Source: Bradyrhizobium valentinum (GTDB taxonomy: Bacteria > Pseudomonadota > Alphaproteobacteria > Rhizobiales > Xanthobacteraceae). Taken from it: a stretch of DNA of 43,725 nt. The first letter of the stretch is position 1. The number at the start of each line of letters is the position of its first letter. Under the pieces are notes generated by a model. It saw only the letters and a program-made list of their open reading frames with translations. It was not told the DNA's origin and did no database searches. This document shows, piece by piece, positions 42,582 through 43,725 of the stretch. Position numbers and translations under genes: made by a program. The stretch lies in assembly GCF_001440405.1 (NCBI RefSeq), contig NZ_LLXX01000205.1, positions 1-43,725 of the forward strand. Reading direction: 5' to 3'.

Positions 42582-43664
42582 ATGTCTCCCGTTGAAGAGT
42601 CCCTGGGCCTGCCATCCGGAAAGGCGCGTCGGCGCCCCACCCCACTCGCGGCAATGGAGGCACGCTCTGTCGATGTCATCCCGCGCGGCGCCGAATGGCA
42701 GTACGAGCCCAAATGGGATGGCTTTCGTTGCCTGCTGTCCCGCCACGGCGAAAAGGTCGATCTCCGTTCGAAGTCCGGCGAGGACCTTGCCCGCTATTTC
42801 CCCGAGCTGGTTCAAGCCGCGCTGGCCTTGAAGGCAAGCATATTCGTGCTCGACGGAGAAATCGTCGTGCCGCGTGGCAAAGCATTTTCGTTCGATGATC
42901 TGCTGCAGCGGATTCACCCCGCCGCGAGTCGCATCCAGAAACTGTCGCAGGAAACACCGGCGCTGTTCCTCGCTTTCGACCTGCTGGGAAGCCCGGCGGA
43001 CAGGAAGCTGGCCGGATCTATCCTGCGCGAGCGCCGCCCCGCGCTGGAAGCCTTTGCAAGAGCCCAGTTCAAATCGCAGCCGGCGTTTCGCCTGTCACCC
43101 GCCACGGCGAGCTATGCGATCGCACAAAAATGGCTGAAGCAATTCGGCGGCGGTTCGGACGGCGTGATCGCCAAGCGGATCGACCTGCCCTATCAGGCCG
43201 GCAACCGCGACGGCATGCAGAAGATCAAGAAATTCCGGAGCGCCGATTGCGTGGTCGGCGGCTTCCGTTACGCCACCAACAGAATCGCGAACCGCAAGGT
43301 CGCAGGCTCGCTGCTGCTCGGCCTCTATGACGATGAAGGACTTTTGCATCATGTCGGCTTCACCTCCGCGATCAAGCAGATCGAGAAGCCGGCGCTGACG
43401 GAAAGGCTCGAATCGCTGATTGCGCCGCCGGGCTTCACCGGCAATGCACCGGGCGGGCCAAGCCGATGGACGACCGAGCGCTCGGCAAAGTGGCGTCCGC
43501 TGAAGCCGAAGCTCGTGGTCGAGGTTTGCTACGATCATTTCAGCGGCGAGCGCTTTCGCCACGGCACCTCCATCCTGCGCTGGCGGCCCGACAAAGCGCC
43601 GCGGCAATGCACCTTCGATCAGCTCCGGCAGAAGGCTGCCGACCCGATGAAATTGCTGAAGTGA
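42582..43664 (+). CDS. ATP-dependent DNA ligase (LigC-like)
   Basis: Seals nicks via a ligase-AMP intermediate. The 360-residue protein has nucleotidyltransferase motif I as EPKWDGFRC (AMP-accepting Lys44), motif III VLDGEIVVP, motif IV SDGVIAKRIDLPYQAG and motif V KIKKFRSADCVVGG, then an OB-fold with the C-terminal RHGTSILRWRPDK. It lacks the primase and phosphoesterase domains of LigD, so it matches the stand-alone LigC type rather than full LigD. No ku gene is visible in the window. Position after addAB-trxA fits a DNA repair setting. The last 61 bp of the window hold nothing recognisable. Confidence 0.9.
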   Translation: MSPVEESLGLPSGKARRRPTPLAAMEARSVDVIPRGAEWQYEPKWDGFRCLLSRHGEKVDLRSKSGEDLARYFPELVQAALALKASIFVLDGEIVVPRGKAFSFDDLLQRIHPAASRIQKLSQETPALFLAFDLLGSPADRKLAGSILRERRPALEAFARAQFKSQPAFRLSPATASYAIAQKWLKQFGGGSDGVIAKRIDLPYQAGNRDGMQKIKKFRSADCVVGGFRYATNRIANRKVAGSLLLGLYDDEGLLHHVGFTSAIKQIEKPALTERLESLIAPPGFTGNAPGGPSRWTTERSAKWRPLKPKLVVEVCYDHFSGERFRHGTSILRWRPDKAPRQCTFDQLRQKAADPMKLLK

Positions 43665-43725
43665 AAGTGGTCGTAGATCCTATGGGGTGGCAGGTGGTCA
43701 GGGGTAAGCTGAGTTTGCGAACACC

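Overview
The window is chromosomal core DNA of a GC-rich alphaproteobacterium of the Bradyrhizobium/Rhodopseudomonas group. The main reasons are: an Irr protein with the heme-regulatory Cys-Pro motif at Cys29 and the HHH motif at 117-119, as known from Bradyrhizobium japonicum; an alphaproteobacterial DivL with Tyr at the kinase phospho-acceptor position; addB-addA instead of recBCD; and several families of the intergenic palindromic repeats typical of this group. No rRNA, tRNA, CRISPR array, phage or insertion sequence was seen. The genus assignment is inference.

Layout. (1) 1-6.6 kb: the translation/RNA operon infB (5' end cut off by the window) - rbfA - truB - rpsO - pnp, all +. (2) 6.9-11.4 kb: an oxidative-stress block, an exported Tat-type Mn superoxide dismutase (+), catalase-peroxidase katG (-), divergent oxyR (+) and a coupled GNAT acetyltransferase. 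(3) 11.6-15.9 kb: a glutathione S-transferase, the unsaturated fatty-acid cluster fabA-fabB-fabI (-), and divergent irr (+), whose promoter carries a palindrome. (4) 16-23.7 kb: scattered single genes: SH3-domain exported protein, D-2-hydroxyacid dehydrogenase, a LysR regulator divergent from an aldo/keto reductase, a MoeB/ThiF-like protein, a secreted peptidoglycan-binding protein with a degenerate protease domain, and an orphan ParA ATPase. (5) 23.8-29.6 kb: mutM-GNAT (-) divergent from ubiE-ubiB-coaBC-dut (+), which uses overlapping start/stop codons. (6) 29.6-43.7 kb: divL - tsaE::amgK fusion - PilZ protein - murU - addB - addA - trxA - ATP-dependent DNA ligase (+), linking cell-cycle signalling, tRNA modification, cell-wall recycling and double-strand break repair.

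The strongest unusual signal is coaBC (27.7 kb). The coenzyme A biosynthesis enzyme carries an N-terminal FitA/VapB-like ribbon-helix-helix domain, and directly upstream lies a 27-bp dyad with half-sites TGCTGTCA and TGATAGCA, resembling those I recall for the FitAB antitoxin operator. This suggests a metabolic enzyme that captured an antitoxin DNA-binding domain and may autoregulate its own gene. Other items of note: a strong nested hairpin plus three GANTC (CcrM) sites in front of divL; a perfect 16-bp palindrome cassette sitting at the tips of hairpins in two unrelated repeat families; a palindrome overlapping the irr promoter; inverted 20-bp hairpins flanking the sod gene; and several enzymes with a substituted key residue (FabI Phe147, aldo/keto reductase Ala125, protease-like Gln291, CoaBC Thr225).
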